From positions 62,001-126,000 of the forward strand of contig NZ_NGJU01000002.1 of assembly GCF_003987495.1 (NCBI RefSeq): DNA of 64,000 nt, written 5' to 3'. The DNA is from Vagococcus salmoninarum. Its GTDB lineage: Bacteria; Bacillota; Bacilli; Lactobacillales; Vagococcaceae. Shown here in pieces: positions 45,894-56,880 of this stretch. Both the position numbers and the translations under genes were made by a program. The notes beneath the pieces are model-generated. The model saw only the letters and a program-made list of their open reading frames with translations, was not told the DNA's origin and made no database searches. The first letter of the stretch is position 1, and each line of letters opens with the position of its first letter.

Positions 45894-48626
45894 TTAATGT
45901 AAGACGCTATAGGCGACAAAGTTCAAGTGATCATCGCTCATCGACTGGAAGTATTGACTGAAACTCTGGGAAAAAAGTTTTTTTATTTCTTTAACTAGGG
46001 GGTCTTCGGTTTTCATCACCTGACTATTACTATTAAAGGTCGGAACCGTTTCTTGCCGTTGGTCTTTAATTACCATCCCCATAATGTGAAAGGCAATCGT
46101 TAATAACTGATGGCTGTTTAGACGTAGGTCGAGTTGTTCTTCTATTTGTTCTATAAACTCAAAAATTTTCATGACAATCACTTCCCCTTGTTGGACATCA
46201 AAATAACGATGAATCCTTTCAGGCATTTGCCGGTAAATTTGTTCTTGGTTAATACTGTCTGTGATTTCTAGCAAAGATTTTCCATTTAAAAGACTAAATA
46301 AATCAAAGCTAGGAATCTTCGTTTTAATTTGAAAGGTACTAACAATACAAATAATCCGATAGGACTGACTTAGCTTATCGATTTGTTTTTGAACACTTTC
46401 TTTCGCTAATAGACTTAAAGTTAACACCTTAATGTCATATTGAGCCAAGCCAAGTTTATTTTCTAAGACACTTTTAATCGTCAAGGCTGTCCCTTCCCCA
46501 CTTAAACAAATCGCCAAGATACTTAATGGCTTCAGTTTAAACCCAGGCAGTCTAGAACTATTAGGCTTGACTTCCACTTCCTGCAAATAAAACTCATCCA
46601 TATAGCGATTAATCCGCAACATCTCTTGGAAAAGTTCTGCTAAATTTTGACCTAACATCGCTTTACGACTAGCTTCAATAACGTGAACGGTACTAACTAA
46701 AGGCACAGCTTTAACTTTGAAAGAGAAGTCTTCCATTAACAGCTTTTCAAATGTCAGTAAACTGCCCATATCAACTAATAGCAAGACATCCTGATTAATG
46801 TGACGATGAACAATAATTTCTTTTAATTGATTATAAATTTCTTGGGGGTTCTTATCGAGCTTTGCGTTTATCCCAATCACCCCTTGGTTTCCTAGTAAAC
46901 TGTTGGCAGTTTCACTTAAAGCACTCCCAGTTTTCTCCCCATGGGCGATGACAATAACTTGTACATTTTCTGAAAATAATGGCTTATTTAAGTCATCATA
47001 AGCATAAAATAAGATCAAATAATGGGCCTCTTCAGGAGGTATCTCAAGGGTTAACCTGTCTTCTAACAAAGCCAAGGCTGCTTGTGCTGTTTGATACAAC
47101 TGAGGATACTCTCGGGAATAGTTTAAACTAGCCTCGTAATCTAGAGTCTGAGACTTTCTTAAGCGTTCTAATAAATTAAAAACATGAATAGCTAAGGCTT
47201 GATGAACTTTGCGACTAAACACATTAGCTAGTTCGATTTCTGAAAAACGAATCATTTCTTCAATAATCGCTAAGTCAGTCCTTGGAATAACACTCAGTAA
47301 CAACTCATTATCGCCTTTTTTAAGTTGATACTTTTGCTGCTTAGTCATATAGAGACTTAAATCTTTACTAATTTCCTTTTGAATCGCCTCAAGACTTAAA
47401 TTAGCTTGTTCTAACGATTTAACCCGTTGAGTAATTTCTAAGTAAATCGACTCTGACTCTTGCTCTTGTCCCTCGCCTTTAGCTTTTAACGTAATAAAAG
47501 GCTCACTTTGACTACTCAAGGTTTGCCATAATTGGCGATGAACGGTTTCTAAAAACAACCCCTCTTTGATATGAACTGGTAAATCTTTTGAAGTAATCAT
47601 CACTTCAGGCTTTTTACCAGTTAAATAATCCCCATAAGCTTTGGCGAAAACTAAACGGATGTCACTTTTTAACTGGCCAATATTATAGCGACAGTCATAA
47701 CTTAAAAATGCTCTTAAAACGTTATGACTGATTTTCACATCTAACTTTAGCTGATCGATTTCTAAGCCTGTAAATGTTTCAAATAAAAAGTAACGTTCTT
47801 CAAGTGTTCGCTCTTTCAAATTTGGTAATTTAATGACCATCGGAATTCTACGACTGAACGTCGGTGGAAAGCTTTCTTTTGATTCTGTCGTTGCCCCAAT
47901 CAACATGACTTTGACAAATCGTTCAGTCAGAGGATCCCCTAAGGCTTTAAAGTACCCTTGGTCAATATAAGTAAACAACATTTCTTGTCCTTCAATCGGT
48001 AAACGATGAATCTCATCTAAAAACAAAATCCCCCCATCGGCTTGCTCCAAAACACCTCTGCGATTGTCTTCAGCTCCCGTATAGGCCCCCTTGACACTGC
48101 CAAATAATTGAGCCATTAATAATTGCGGAGTCTTAGCATAATCCGCGCAATTAAAACGAATAAAAGGCGCTCCTTTAATAAAACGCTGAACTTCGATTCC
48201 ATAGTCGTGAAGTAATTTTGCAAACATTGATTTGCCAACACCAGAGTCGCCTAAAATCAAGATGTGCATTAAATGGGTGGGATACAAAATTGCCGACTTA
48301 CCTAATTCAATTTGTGATAGTAAACTTTGATTAGTTAGTGAAAAATTATCCAGTTCCGTTTGAGTTGTAACGATTTCATTTCGTCTGACTGAATTCAAAC
48401 TAACATCTTCTTCCTCCTTCCTAGAGTCGCCTTCTACTGGAAAAAACAAGACCGGCCGACTTTTCTTTTTTACACACTTACCACTTTTAACTAAGATATT
48501 TAAATCTCGAGAAACATTACTCCGGTCATAACCTAAACGATTAGCTAGCCCGGCGGCTGTTATTCCTAATTTATTCAGCTGGTACATTTCTTTTAACGCT
48601 TTTTCGACCACGCCTATCCTGTTCAT
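45894..48626 (-). CDS. LevR-type sigma-54-dependent PTS activator
   Basis: A 910-aa regulator. It has an N-terminal helix-turn-helix (about 10-65) and an AAA+ domain with Walker A GDSGVGKS (126-133), the sigma-54-contact loop GAYTGA (180-185) and Walker B ILFLDEIH. PRD1 (about 450-560) follows, then an EIIA-Man-like domain with the His in IVIAHGEKTG, an EIIB-like domain (about 705-790) and PRD2 (about 800-905). It would respond to the phosphorylation state of the PTS. The LpoR-type regulators of enterococci that drive lactose-family PTS are the closest described match, by memory. sigma-54 itself is not encoded here. Confidence 0.93.
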   Translation of the reverse strand: MNRIGVVEKALKEMYQLNKLGITAAGLANRLGYDRSNVSRDLNILVKSGKCVKKKSRPVLFFPVEGDSRKEEEDVSLNSVRRNEIVTTQTELDNFSLTNQSLLSQIELGKSAILYPTHLMHILILGDSGVGKSMFAKLLHDYGIEVQRFIKGAPFIRFNCADYAKTPQLLMAQLFGSVKGAYTGAEDNRRGVLEQADGGILFLDEIHRLPIEGQEMLFTYIDQGYFKALGDPLTERFVKVMLIGATTESKESFPPTFSRRIPMVIKLPNLKERTLEERYFLFETFTGLEIDQLKLDVKISHNVLRAFLSYDCRYNIGQLKSDIRLVFAKAYGDYLTGKKPEVMITSKDLPVHIKEGLFLETVHRQLWQTLSSQSEPFITLKAKGEGQEQESESIYLEITQRVKSLEQANLSLEAIQKEISKDLSLYMTKQQKYQLKKGDNELLLSVIPRTDLAIIEEMIRFSEIELANVFSRKVHQALAIHVFNLLERLRKSQTLDYEASLNYSREYPQLYQTAQAALALLEDRLTLEIPPEEAHYLILFYAYDDLNKPLFSENVQVIVIAHGEKTGSALSETANSLLGNQGVIGINAKLDKNPQEIYNQLKEIIVHRHINQDVLLLVDMGSLLTFEKLLMEDFSFKVKAVPLVSTVHVIEASRKAMLGQNLAELFQEMLRINRYMDEFYLQEVEVKPNSSRLPGFKLKPLSILAICLSGEGTALTIKSVLENKLGLAQYDIKVLTLSLLAKESVQKQIDKLSQSYRIICIVSTFQIKTKIPSFDLFSLLNGKSLLEITDSINQEQIYRQMPERIHRYFDVQQGEVIVMKIFEFIEQIEEQLDLRLNSHQLLTIAFHIMGMVIKDQRQETVPTFNSNSQVMKTEDPLVKEIKKLFSQSFSQYFQSMSDDHLNFVAYSVLH

Positions 48627-48758
48627 AATAGACCCCTTTACACTTATTTTTCAAGGATACTATAACATAGGCAAAAATAAAAAAGCAATCACCTTTTTTC
48701 GCGGCTAATTAACTGTTTTAGTTCAAATACATTATTGCACTGCTAATCATAATTCTTA

Positions 48759-48787
48759 TTGACTTTAAGCAAGACAAATGATATTTT
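48759..48787 (+). promoter_or_regulatory. Promoter of the acetate-type transporter gene
   Basis: TTGACT (48759-48764), a 17-nt spacer and TATTTT (48782-48787), 39 nt upstream of the start codon. The -10 is weak. Confidence 0.45.
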
Positions 48788-48826
48788 TAATAAGTTGTTT
48801 AATTTTTATATTTAAAGGAGATTACC

Positions 48827-49441
48827 ATGGAAAAGCAAGAAATTACAGTTACACACAAGCTGATTGATCCTTCAGCAATTGGTTTATTTGGATTAGCAAT
48901 GGTCACTTTAGTGGCTTCATCACAAAAATTAGGGTGGACTGAGGGTGTTGGTGGCGTTATCCCTTGGGCACTATTTTTAGGCGGAGCAGCTCAAATCGTT
49001 GCTGGGATTTACGATGCCAAATGCAATAATGTCTTTGGAGCAACAGCCTTCTTCGGTTTTGGTTTCTTTTGGTTAGGAACGGCCAGTGCTTGGATGATCC
49101 AAAATGGTTTACTAGGTGAATCATTAGCAGCTAGCTACGATCCAAAACAATTAGGTTTTGCCTTTATTGGTTACTTAATCTTTTCAGTCTTTATGACAAT
49201 CGGTGCCGCTGAAACTCACAAAGTGTTATTTACAATTTTTGTCTTAATCGACTTCTTATTTATCGGTTTAGCATTATCAACTTTAGGCGTAGCCGTTGAC
49301 TTCTTCCATACAGTCGCTGCCATCGCTGAATTTTTAATCGCAATCTTTTCTTTCTACGGTAGTGCAGCTGCCGTCTTAAACAAACATTTCGGTTACACTT
49401 TCTTACCAGTTGGTAAACCTTTAGGGATCTTTACAAAATAA
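48827..49441 (+). CDS. Acetate uptake transporter family protein (GPR1/FUN34/YaaH)
   Basis: Six-TM membrane protein of 204 aa. The family signature is read as DPSAIGLFGLAMVTL near residue 16 (NPxPxGL in the classical form), and the later GAAQIVAGIYD and FGATAFFGFGFFW stretches fit. It probably carries acetate or succinate. AAAGGAG is well placed and a strong terminator follows. It is transcribed away from the PTS regulator. Confidence 0.88.
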   Translation: MEKQEITVTHKLIDPSAIGLFGLAMVTLVASSQKLGWTEGVGGVIPWALFLGGAAQIVAGIYDAKCNNVFGATAFFGFGFFWLGTASAWMIQNGLLGESLAASYDPKQLGFAFIGYLIFSVFMTIGAAETHKVLFTIFVLIDFLFIGLALSTLGVAVDFFHTVAAIAEFLIAIFSFYGSAAAVLNKHFGYTFLPVGKPLGIFTK

Positions 49442-49443
49442 GC

Positions 49444-49486
49444 AAAAAAAAGTTGTTACTTCCAATTGGGAGTAACAACTTTTTTT
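49444..49486. terminator. Bidirectional terminator, transporter / apt
   Basis: AAAAAAAAGTTGTTACT pairs with AGTAACAACTTTTTTT around a short loop, between the convergent genes. Confidence 0.9.
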
Positions 49487-49503
49487 ATTTAGTCTAAGAC
49501 CGT

Positions 49504-50016
49504 TTAGAAATCCATTAAAGTTAAAATGTCGTAACCTTTAATCTTATCTCGGCCATTTAAGTCTAATAATTCAACTAAGAAGGCACAACCAACGACAACT
49601 CCACCTAGTTTTTCGATTAATTGAATAGTCGCTTCAATTGTTCCACCTGTGGCTAATAAGTCATCACAAATTAACACTCGTTGGCCTGGTTTAATCGCAT
49701 CTTTATGTAAGGTTAATGTCGCTTCACCATATTCTAAGCCGTAATCAACTTCGATCGTTTCACGGGGTAATTTGCCCTTTTTACGAGCAGGAGCAAAACC
49801 AATCCCTAACTCATAAGCAACTGGACAGCCTATAATAAAACCACGGGCTTCTGGTCCAACAATCATGTCGACTTGTTTTTCTTTGGCATAGTCAACAATT
49901 TGTTTAGTGGCTTCACGGTAAGCAGCGCCGTCGCCCATTAATGGTGAAATATCTCTAAAAACAACACCTTCAACTGGGTAATCGGGAATACTTGCAATAT
50001 AATCTTTTAAATTCAA
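49504..50016 (-). CDS. apt: Adenine phosphoribosyltransferase
   Basis: Purine salvage enzyme making AMP from adenine and PRPP. The 170-aa protein starts at a TTG (50016) with AGGAGG 7 nt upstream; the ATG at 50043 lies inside recJ and would add a nonhomologous leader. Motifs: [24 protein letters not shown] and the PRPP loop [15 protein letters not shown]. The TTGA overlap with the recJ stop makes translational coupling likely. The recJ-apt pair is conserved in Firmicutes. Confidence 0.95.
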   Translation of the reverse strand: MNLKDYIASIPDYPVEGVVFRDISPLMGDGAAYREATKQIVDYAKEKQVDMIVGPEARGFIIGCPVAYELGIGFAPARKKGKLPRETIEVDYGLEYGEATLTLHKDAIKPGQRVLICDDLLATGGTIEATIQLIEKLGGVVVGCAFLVELLDLNGRDKIKGYDILTLMDF

Positions 50017-52340
50017 TTTTCTTCCTCCTGTGTTAAGAGCCATTGAACTAAGTCATCATTGCTACTGTATAACAAAAATTCTTCGGCTTTAATTTTCAAT
50101 TCACGCTCTTGATAAGTTTTACTGGCTGTTAGTGGCTGATTCGTTGGATTTTCAACTTGGTTCATCACGCCACCCTCTATTGTAACAAATCCGAGCTCAA
50201 AAAACACTTGAATCATAAAAATAAGTACACTTTCCTGAACTTTTAAGAAGTTCGCAATCTCTTTCGTTTTATAGCGGACATCGACTTGTTGGTGGTGTTT
50301 AATAAAGCCAAATAATTTACCGAATTGCTCGCGGGAAGGCATCCCATTCAAATAACATTCCTCAAGGGAGATCCCGTATAAATAAATGCGGGAAAAATCA
50401 AACGCTTGAAAGACTGTTTTTAACTCTTGGGCTTCCACCGGACAATCTAAGACGACTAACTGCTTAATTTTGCCTTTTAAATTAGCTATGTTAGCTAATG
50501 CTTCTGTCGCTAAAAGGACTGGGGCTGTTGTTAATTTTTGATAATGTTTAACTGTTTGTTCTGAAAAACCAATAATTAAATTTGACTCTTCGGAATACTG
50601 ATTAAGTTCAATTTTCTTTCCTCGTAAATCGAAAAGTTGAAACCCTTCAACTTGGTAGTCTTGGAGGAAGAGCTGAGGTTTACGATTGCCATTCCATTCG
50701 TTGATTCCTAGTTTACCGACAACAGCTAAGTCTTCACCAGGACTAAATTCCCCAATTTGAAACCCAAAATCAAAGCCAATACAGTCTAACTCTGCTGAAT
50801 GTTGCTTTAACGTAAATTTCAAATGGTTTTTACCGGCGCCGATTTGTTTTAAGTCTGTTGCACCACTCTTTTCAAATAGAAAGACCGGCGAGGGGTTGTC
50901 CGTGCCAAATGGTCCTAATAATGCTAACTCTTGAATAAAATTAACCGTCACATCTTTAACTTCCAACGCTTCTTCCACTCGTAACTGAGGGCCTTCTGAA
51001 AAATCAATCCCCTCAGTAACAATGTACTCATTAAGAGCCCCTTGTAATTCTGTTAAACGTGAGGCTTCTAAAGACATCCCTGCTGCCATATGGTGCCCAC
51101 CAAAGCTTGTGAAGATTTCACTTGCAGCAGACATGGCTGTAAATAAATTAACTTGTTCAACACTACGTCCGGAACCTTTAGCGATTTGCGTTTCCTGATC
51201 AATTCCTAAAACTAAGGCTGGGCGACCAGTTTCTTGAACAATCCGGCTAGCGACAATCCCTAAAACCCCTTCATGCCAACCGGCTTTTGCTAAGACATAC
51301 ATCCCTTGAGCAGGCATCTCTGCTACCATTTCTAAGGCTTCAGCAGTAATCTCTTTAACAATCCTTTGCCGTTCACTATTTTTAGTATGAACCATCTCAG
51401 CTAAACTGATTGCTTCTCCTTCGTCAAAAGTACTAAGGAGGGTTACGCCCGGGTTAGCATCACCAATTCGCCCGATGGCATTTAACCTAGGACCAATTCC
51501 AAAGCCAATATTTTCTTCAGTCAAGGTATTTTGGACAATCTCGGCCTTTTCACATAAGGCTTGTAAGCCTAGGCGATCACTTTGTTTAATAATATCTAAG
51601 CCCAGTTGAACTAAGGCCCGATTCTCCCCTGTTAACGACACTAGGTCTGCGATAGTTCCGATTGCGACTAAATCTAACATCTCCATCGGAACGTCATCTA
51701 AAAGGGCTGTAGCGACTTTAAACGCAACTCCTACTCCTGCCAAATCCCCAAAAGGATAATTACCAGCTGGATGGCGGGGATGAATCACGGCATAGGCTTC
51801 TGGCAAACTTTCAGGTAACTCGTGGTGGTCTGTAACTATGACATCAACACCAACGGAATTCGCATAGGCAATTGCCTCATGACCTGAGACGCCATTATCA
51901 ACGGTAATAATTAAATCTAGTTCATATTCCTCAATTAATTCTTGATATTTTTGCGGATTAGGGCCATAACCGTCTTTGAAACGGTCTGGCAAATAAAATT
52001 CGGTCTCCCCGCCAATCAGTTCAATCGCTTCTTTTAAAACCGTTGTACTTGTGATGCCATCAGCATCATAATCGCCGTAAATTAACATCCGCTGCCCATT
52101 TTCCACAGCTGCTTGAATCCGACTGACAGCTTTATCCATCTCGAACAAGGCGAGAGGGTCATGAAGTAATTCTAAAGTTGGATTAAAGAAGGCCTTGATC
52201 TGCTCTTCTGACTGCAAGTCACGGTTCCATAAGAGCTTTGAGAAATAGCTCGGTAATTTTAATTGTTCTAAGATTGGCACTAATTGCTGATGTTCAGCTG
52301 AAACTTCAGGTATCTGCCAATTATATACTGATTTTTTCAA
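50013..52340 (-). CDS. recJ: Single-stranded-DNA exonuclease RecJ
   Basis: A 5'-3' exonuclease of DHH-family fold, 775 aa. Motif I is [12 protein letters not shown] near residue 83. DHHE lies near 160, with the DHHA1 signature [10 protein letters not shown] near 405 and a C-terminal extension typical of Firmicute RecJ. The start is a TTG (52340) preceded by AAAGGAG; an ATG seen six bases upstream runs into a stop at once. Confidence 0.95.
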   Translation of the reverse strand: MKKSVYNWQIPEVSAEHQQLVPILEQLKLPSYFSKLLWNRDLQSEEQIKAFFNPTLELLHDPLALFEMDKAVSRIQAAVENGQRMLIYGDYDADGITSTTVLKEAIELIGGETEFYLPDRFKDGYGPNPQKYQELIEEYELDLIITVDNGVSGHEAIAYANSVGVDVIVTDHHELPESLPEAYAVIHPRHPAGNYPFGDLAGVGVAFKVATALLDDVPMEMLDLVAIGTIADLVSLTGENRALVQLGLDIIKQSDRLGLQALCEKAEIVQNTLTEENIGFGIGPRLNAIGRIGDANPGVTLLSTFDEGEAISLAEMVHTKNSERQRIVKEITAEALEMVAEMPAQGMYVLAKAGWHEGVLGIVASRIVQETGRPALVLGIDQETQIAKGSGRSVEQVNLFTAMSAASEIFTSFGGHHMAAGMSLEASRLTELQGALNEYIVTEGIDFSEGPQLRVEEALEVKDVTVNFIQELALLGPFGTDNPSPVFLFEKSGATDLKQIGAGKNHLKFTLKQHSAELDCIGFDFGFQIGEFSPGEDLAVVGKLGINEWNGNRKPQLFLQDYQVEGFQLFDLRGKKIELNQYSEESNLIIGFSEQTVKHYQKLTTAPVLLATEALANIANLKGKIKQLVVLDCPVEAQELKTVFQAFDFSRIYLYGISLEECYLNGMPSREQFGKLFGFIKHHQQVDVRYKTKEIANFLKVQESVLIFMIQVFFELGFVTIEGGVMNQVENPTNQPLTASKTYQERELKIKAEEFLLYSSNDDLVQWLLTQEEEN

Positions 52341-52429
52341 ATCATCTCTCCTTTAAGACTTCCATTTAGGCCATTGCCTGCTCTATCATTATAGCAAAAA
52401 TAACTTAAAAACGTTAGTCATCTAACAAA

Positions 52430-52460
52430 CAAAAGACCGACAATCAACGTCGGTCTTTTG
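52430..52460 (-). terminator. Terminator of the LapA-like gene
   Basis: CAAAAGACCGAC/GTCGGTCTTTTG forms a perfect 12-bp stem. It follows the LapA-like gene on the minus strand, upstream of recJ. Confidence 0.85.
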
Positions 52461-52462
52461 CT

Positions 52463-52885
52463 TTAGCTATCTAATTGACTTGGGTCATTGATTAATGGGG
52501 CTTCTACGAAAACTTCCCCGTGTAAGTCTCTTAATTGACTTTCTAAGTCTGCGACTTGGCTTTGTGCTTGAGCAAGTTCTGCCTCGAAAGCCAAACGTTC
52601 AGTTTGAAGTTCTTCAGCAACTGCTCCATCAATGTTTTCTTGATAATCACTGACTTGTTTTTTTAACTGCTTGACTTCTTTTCGTTGACGCCAAAAACTA
52701 GAAAACCATGTGACAAATACAATCAAGGCTCCCAAAATCGTTGACCCTAAAATAATGAAGATTAAAGGCGATTGAACAATGGCAAAACCAAAGTTAACAG
52801 CAACTTTTTCCGTATTAATAACGGAGAAAACAACGACGATAAAAACTAAAACAAACCCAACAATCAATTTACTTTGATGTTTCAT
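52463..52885 (-). CDS. LapA-domain (DUF1049) membrane protein
   Basis: A 140-aa protein with two TM helices (about 7-27 and 40-62) and a cytoplasmic coiled coil (about 65-120). The TM region INTEKVAVNFGFAIVQSPLIF fits the LapA/DUF1049 family. The role of this domain in Gram-positives is not established. It follows the SDR gene by 13 nt. Confidence 0.75.
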   Translation of the reverse strand: MKHQSKLIVGFVLVFIVVVFSVINTEKVAVNFGFAIVQSPLIFIILGSTILGALIVFVTWFSSFWRQRKEVKQLKKQVSDYQENIDGAVAEELQTERLAFEAELAQAQSQVADLESQLRDLHGEVFVEAPLINDPSQLDS

Positions 52886-52898
52886 AAGACACCCCTTA

Positions 52899-53693
52899 CT
52901 ATTTATTGTTTAATAATGACCCGGCAAAGTAATCGCCTAAGCGGGGAAATAAGAAATAAGCTTTACTAGCTAATTCCATCACAAATGGCGCATTTAATTC
53001 TCGCACATTTGACCCAAAAACATTCACAATTCGGTGAGCAAGTGGCTGTGGCTCTAGTATAAAACGGTCCACTGCTTGGAGATACTCCCCCGTCTCATCG
53101 GCTTGATCAAAGAAATCCGTTCTGATTGGTCCTGGATTAACCGTCGTCACTTTGACTCCTAAAGGTTTTAACTCAAGACGTAAGCTATTAGAGAAGCCTA
53201 AGACCGCAAATTTAGTCGCAGAATAAACACTTGATTTAACTGTCGCCATTTTACCGGCTTGAGAAGCAATATTAACAATATGCCCCTCTTTCTTAGTAGC
53301 CATTCCTAAGGCGACTTTTTGGGTTAAGTACATTAAACCAAGGACGTTAACTCGGAACATTTGCTCAACTACTGCCATATCAAAATCATTAAAATGACGG
53401 AATAAACCAAAACCAGCACAGTTGACTAAGACATCGACAACACCAACTTCATCAGTTATTTTTTGATAGACTTCTTCAATGTTTTCAGGATTAGCCATGT
53501 CTAACTGAAAGGCATAAGCTGCTTTACCTGATAGTTCACTACATGTTTCTTTCACACTGCCGATGAGATTAATGCGCCGAGCACAGACAATCACAATTGC
53601 CCCTTTTTTAGCTGCTTCGTAAGCGATCATTTCTCCTAAACCGGCAGAACCTCCTGTAATTAAGACGACTTTATTATTCAAATCCTTTGCCAT
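52899..53693 (-). CDS. Short-chain dehydrogenase/reductase
   Basis: NAD(P)-dependent SDR of 264 aa. Cofactor loop LITGGSAGLGEM, NCAGFG near residue 90, catalytic Ser (NIASQAG) and YSATK (Tyr-x3-Lys) near 158. I chose the ATG at 53693 because AGGTGG lies 7 nt upstream; the ATG at 53711 touches the rnz stop. It is like Bacillus YqjQ, which also sits beside rnz. The substrate is unknown. Confidence 0.88.
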   Translation of the reverse strand: MAKDLNNKVVLITGGSAGLGEMIAYEAAKKGAIVIVCARRINLIGSVKETCSELSGKAAYAFQLDMANPENIEEVYQKITDEVGVVDVLVNCAGFGLFRHFNDFDMAVVEQMFRVNVLGLMYLTQKVALGMATKKEGHIVNIASQAGKMATVKSSVYSATKFAVLGFSNSLRLELKPLGVKVTTVNPGPIRTDFFDQADETGEYLQAVDRFILEPQPLAHRIVNVFGSNVRELNAPFVMELASKAYFLFPRLGDYFAGSLLNNK

Positions 53694-53711
53694 TAGCGAA
53701 CCACCTTTCAT

Positions 53712-54644
53712 TTATTTCCCTTTAAAAGGAATATCCACACAATCAAAATCTTTGACTAGTTTTGTCGCTGGAAAGAGCACTTGGGCTTCTTGTTCTAACT
53801 CTTGGGCTTCTTTTCCAATATAGCGAGCACTAATATGAGTTAATAATAATTTTTCCACTTGGGCTTCAATGGCGACTTCCGCGGCTTGAGTTGTCGTTGA
53901 ATGATAATACTCTCGGGCTAATTTACTTTCCCCCTGATTAAACGTACTCTCATGGACAAGAAGGTCAGCATTTTTAGCTAGTTCAACACTATTAGGGTGT
54001 TTACGAGTATCCCCTAAAATCGTGACAATCCGACCTTGTTTCGCCTCGCCCACAAAATCTTGACCATTGATGACACGACCGTCTGGTAGCTCTACACTTA
54101 AGCCACTTTTCAATTTGCCATAAATCGGACCTGAAGGAACTTGAGCGGCTTTAAGTTTTTCAACTTGGAGTTCGCCTTCATGGTCTGCTTCGACAATCCG
54201 GTAGCCATAACACGTAATCCGATGATCCAATGGTAAACAAGTGACGGTAAATTGGTGATCTTTAAAAATCACGCCTGTCTCATCGATCTCGTTAAAGATC
54301 AGTGAATATTTCAAATGGGATTCTGATAACCGTAAACTCGTTTCAACGTATTTCTTAATGCCTTTAGGTCCAATAATTGTTAAGGGACTTTCGCCACCTT
54401 GGAATGAACGGCTACTTAGTAACCCGGGCAAACCAAAAATATGATCCCCATGAAGATGAGTAATAAAAATTTTCTCAATTTTACGTGGTCGGATATTCGT
54501 ACGTAGTATTTGCTGTTGGGTTCCTTCGCCACAGTCAAATAACCACACTGAATTTCGTTCATCTAATAACTTTAAAGCGATACTTGTAACATTTCTTTGT
54601 TTAGCAGGAACACCTGCGCCTGTACCTAAAAATTGGATTTCCAT
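53712..54644 (-). CDS. rnz: Ribonuclease Z
   Basis: Zinc endonuclease that cuts the 3' trailer of tRNA precursors. The 310-aa metallo-beta-lactamase fold has [14 protein letters not shown], the metal motif [13 protein letters not shown] near residue 63, LGDTRK and a C-terminal LLTHISARY. The exosite insertion ([12 protein letters not shown] region) is present, as in the short RNase Z form. Confidence 0.95.
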   Translation of the reverse strand: MEIQFLGTGAGVPAKQRNVTSIALKLLDERNSVWLFDCGEGTQQQILRTNIRPRKIEKIFITHLHGDHIFGLPGLLSSRSFQGGESPLTIIGPKGIKKYVETSLRLSESHLKYSLIFNEIDETGVIFKDHQFTVTCLPLDHRITCYGYRIVEADHEGELQVEKLKAAQVPSGPIYGKLKSGLSVELPDGRVINGQDFVGEAKQGRIVTILGDTRKHPNSVELAKNADLLVHESTFNQGESKLAREYYHSTTTQAAEVAIEAQVEKLLLTHISARYIGKEAQELEQEAQVLFPATKLVKDFDCVDIPFKGK

Positions 54645-54720
54645 AATAAACCTAACTTTCTATATAAACTTCTTATTTATTGTAGGGCAATCCCCTCAGA
54701 GAAGCAACACTTTTTCCCCA

Positions 54721-55251
54721 TTAAGGCTTTGTCTTTTTTTCTTCAACTTCTGCTTCTAACGTTTGGGCTTTGGCAATTTCCCCTTCAACATCTTCCACAT
54801 CAAAGCGGGTAATTTGGCCCCCTAGTTGATTAAAGACTAATTGATTCAAAGGCCGATTATCTTTTTCATCGGCTAATAAAAGTAAACCCGTTTGACCTTC
54901 CGGTAGTTCTTTACCAATGAATTCAAAGATACTTGCGGCTTGACTTAACTCCTTAGCGTCTTGAGCCCCACCTAGAACACTGCCAGCAAACCAGCCAAAC
55001 ATCATCCCTAAAGGCCCACCTAAGATTCCCAGGAACATGCCAATCGTACTATTTTTAGCTGTGTGATTTTTACCAGTAAAATCTAAAAAGTCTTTCATTT
55101 CGAATTGGTGATCCCCTGTTCCGCTGTGATAGACAACTGCCATTTGTTCCACAGTTAATTCCTTTTTACTATGAATTCTTTTGATTTCTGAAAAAGCTTG
55201 ATAAGGTAAGCTTTCAAGCTCAAAGGTTAAAATAATCACTTTTTTACTCAT
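54721..55251 (-). CDS. DUF1269-like protein with glycine-zipper segment
   Basis: A 176-aa protein. The N-terminal half has EMAVVYHSGTGD-like strands, with actual residues ELTVEQMAVVYHSGTG. A glycine-rich hydrophobic hairpin spans about residues 68-95 (GMFLGILGGPLGMMFGWFAG), and the C-terminus is acidic and Lys-rich. The pattern fits DUF1269-type proteins whose function is unknown. It is monocistronic, between obg and rnz. Confidence 0.6.
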   Translation of the reverse strand: MSKKVIILTFELESLPYQAFSEIKRIHSKKELTVEQMAVVYHSGTGDHQFEMKDFLDFTGKNHTAKNSTIGMFLGILGGPLGMMFGWFAGSVLGGAQDAKELSQAASIFEFIGKELPEGQTGLLLLADEKDNRPLNQLVFNQLGGQITRFDVEDVEGEIAKAQTLEAEVEEKKTKP

Positions 55252-55356
55252 CTGTCAGTTCCTCCTATAAGTTAATTAGTTGTGGGCTTGCTTCATTAAT
55301 TCTCCTCTATTGTACCAATAAATCCGCTTCTACGGAAAGATTTAGAACAGTAAATC

Positions 55357-55405
55357 AAAAAAAGAATAGCTAGATTTCAGTTAAGACTGAAATCATCGCT
55401 ATTCT
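55357..55405 (-). terminator. Terminator of obg
   Basis: A long stem AGAATAGC...GCTATTCT with an inner ATTTCAGT/ACTGAAAT helix is followed by seven Ts on the minus strand. Confidence 0.88.
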
Positions 55406-55413
55406 GAAGATTA

Positions 55414-56727
55414 TTAATCTACGAATTCAAAGACAAATTCACCAATTCTGACGAAATCGCCATCTTTAGCTCCTTTAGCACGTAACGCTTCATCGACACC
55501 CATGCCTCGTAATTGACGAGCAAAACGCATCGTACTTTCATCGTGGTCAAAGTTAGTCATCTTGAAGAGTTTCTCTAAGCCTTCACCAGACAGAACCCAA
55601 GTCGTGTCATCATCACGAGTGACATCAAATTGTTTCTCTTCTGGGGTAAACTCATAACGAATCGTTTCTTCTTCCATTCCTTCATCATAAAGAGGAAATT
55701 CAGGAGTCGTTTCGACTAAGTCCACAGTAGCGCTTAGTAATGGTTCAATCCCTTGATGGGACGTTCCAGAAACAGCAAAGACTGGAATTTTATCAGCAAA
55801 TTCATCTGTAATGCCTGCATATAGCTTTTCCTTGAAGATTTCTAAGTTTTCAGCAGCATCAGGCATATCCATCTTATTAGCAACGACAATTTGTGGTCGT
55901 TCTAATAAACGTAAATTATGAGCTTCCAACTCTTTGTTGATTGCTAAATAATCGTCGTAAGGATCGCGGCCTTCCATGCCACTCATATCAATCACGTGTA
56001 AGATAACCCGAGTTCGTTCGATGTGGCGTAAGAATTGTGTTCCTAAACCAATGCCTTGTGACGCCCCTTCAATTAAACCAGGTAAATCAGCCATAACGAA
56101 ACTACGGCCATCTTTAACAGTAACCATTCCTAAGTTTGGTACTAACGTAGTAAAGTGATAGGCACCGATTTTCGGACGGGCTTTTGAAACGATTGACAGT
56201 AATGTTGATTTACCAACTGATGGGAAACCAACTAGACCAACGTCTGCTAGTACTTTTAATTCTAATTCAATTTTATGCTCATCACCAGGTTCACCATTTT
56301 CAGCGATTTCTGGTGCTGGGTTTCTTGGTGAAGAGAAACGAATGTTCCCACGTCCACCACGTCCACCTTTAGCCACACATAAGGTTTGACCTTGTGTTAG
56401 TAAATCACCTAACAAAGCCCCTGTTTCTTTATTACGGACTGTTGTGCCGGGCGGGACTGGCACATATGTGTCTTCAGCTCCACGACCATGCATCCCTTTA
56501 CTCATACCATTTTCTCCGGGGATTGAACGGAAAAAGCGATTAAATCTAAAATCCATTAATGTACGTAAACCTTCTTCAACAACTAGAATAATATCGCCAC
56601 CACGACCGCCATCTCCACCTGCTGGCCCGCCGTCTGGTACATATTTCTCTCTTCTAAAAGCAACCATGCCGTCTCCGCCTTTGCCGGCTTTAACGTCGAT
56701 TGTTACTTGATCTAAAAACATGGACAT
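55414..56727 (-). CDS. obg: Obg-family GTPase
   Basis: Essential ribosome-assembly and stress GTPase, 437 aa. The glycine-rich Obg fold (1-158) starts [18 protein letters not shown]. The G domain has G1 GFPSVGKST (about 166), G3 [10 protein letters not shown]4 NKMD and G5 SGTS, and the C-terminal OCT domain covers about 355-437. AGGAGG lies 8 nt before the ATG. Confidence 0.97.
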   Translation of the reverse strand: MSMFLDQVTIDVKAGKGGDGMVAFRREKYVPDGGPAGGDGGRGGDIILVVEEGLRTLMDFRFNRFFRSIPGENGMSKGMHGRGAEDTYVPVPPGTTVRNKETGALLGDLLTQGQTLCVAKGGRGGRGNIRFSSPRNPAPEIAENGEPGDEHKIELELKVLADVGLVGFPSVGKSTLLSIVSKARPKIGAYHFTTLVPNLGMVTVKDGRSFVMADLPGLIEGASQGIGLGTQFLRHIERTRVILHVIDMSGMEGRDPYDDYLAINKELEAHNLRLLERPQIVVANKMDMPDAAENLEIFKEKLYAGITDEFADKIPVFAVSGTSHQGIEPLLSATVDLVETTPEFPLYDEGMEEETIRYEFTPEEKQFDVTRDDDTTWVLSGEGLEKLFKMTNFDHDESTMRFARQLRGMGVDEALRAKGAKDGDFVRIGEFVFEFVD

Positions 56728-56815
56728 TCTTTTGTCCTCCTAATCTAATTCAAAATCTTATTTCATTTTAATGGTTATCGGCACGTTTGTCCAATAAATC
56801 CGTGCTTTTTCACAT

Positions 56816-56849
56816 AAAAAAACTGCAGAATCGTAAATTCCACAGTTTT
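56816..56849 (-). terminator. Terminator of the LysM/3D gene
   Basis: ACTG-GAAT/GATTC-CAGT type stem with a short loop and seven Ts on the minus strand, 32 nt after the stop. Confidence 0.7.
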
Positions 56850-56880
56850 CTCTCATAATCAAGCTGAATATCAGCTATTT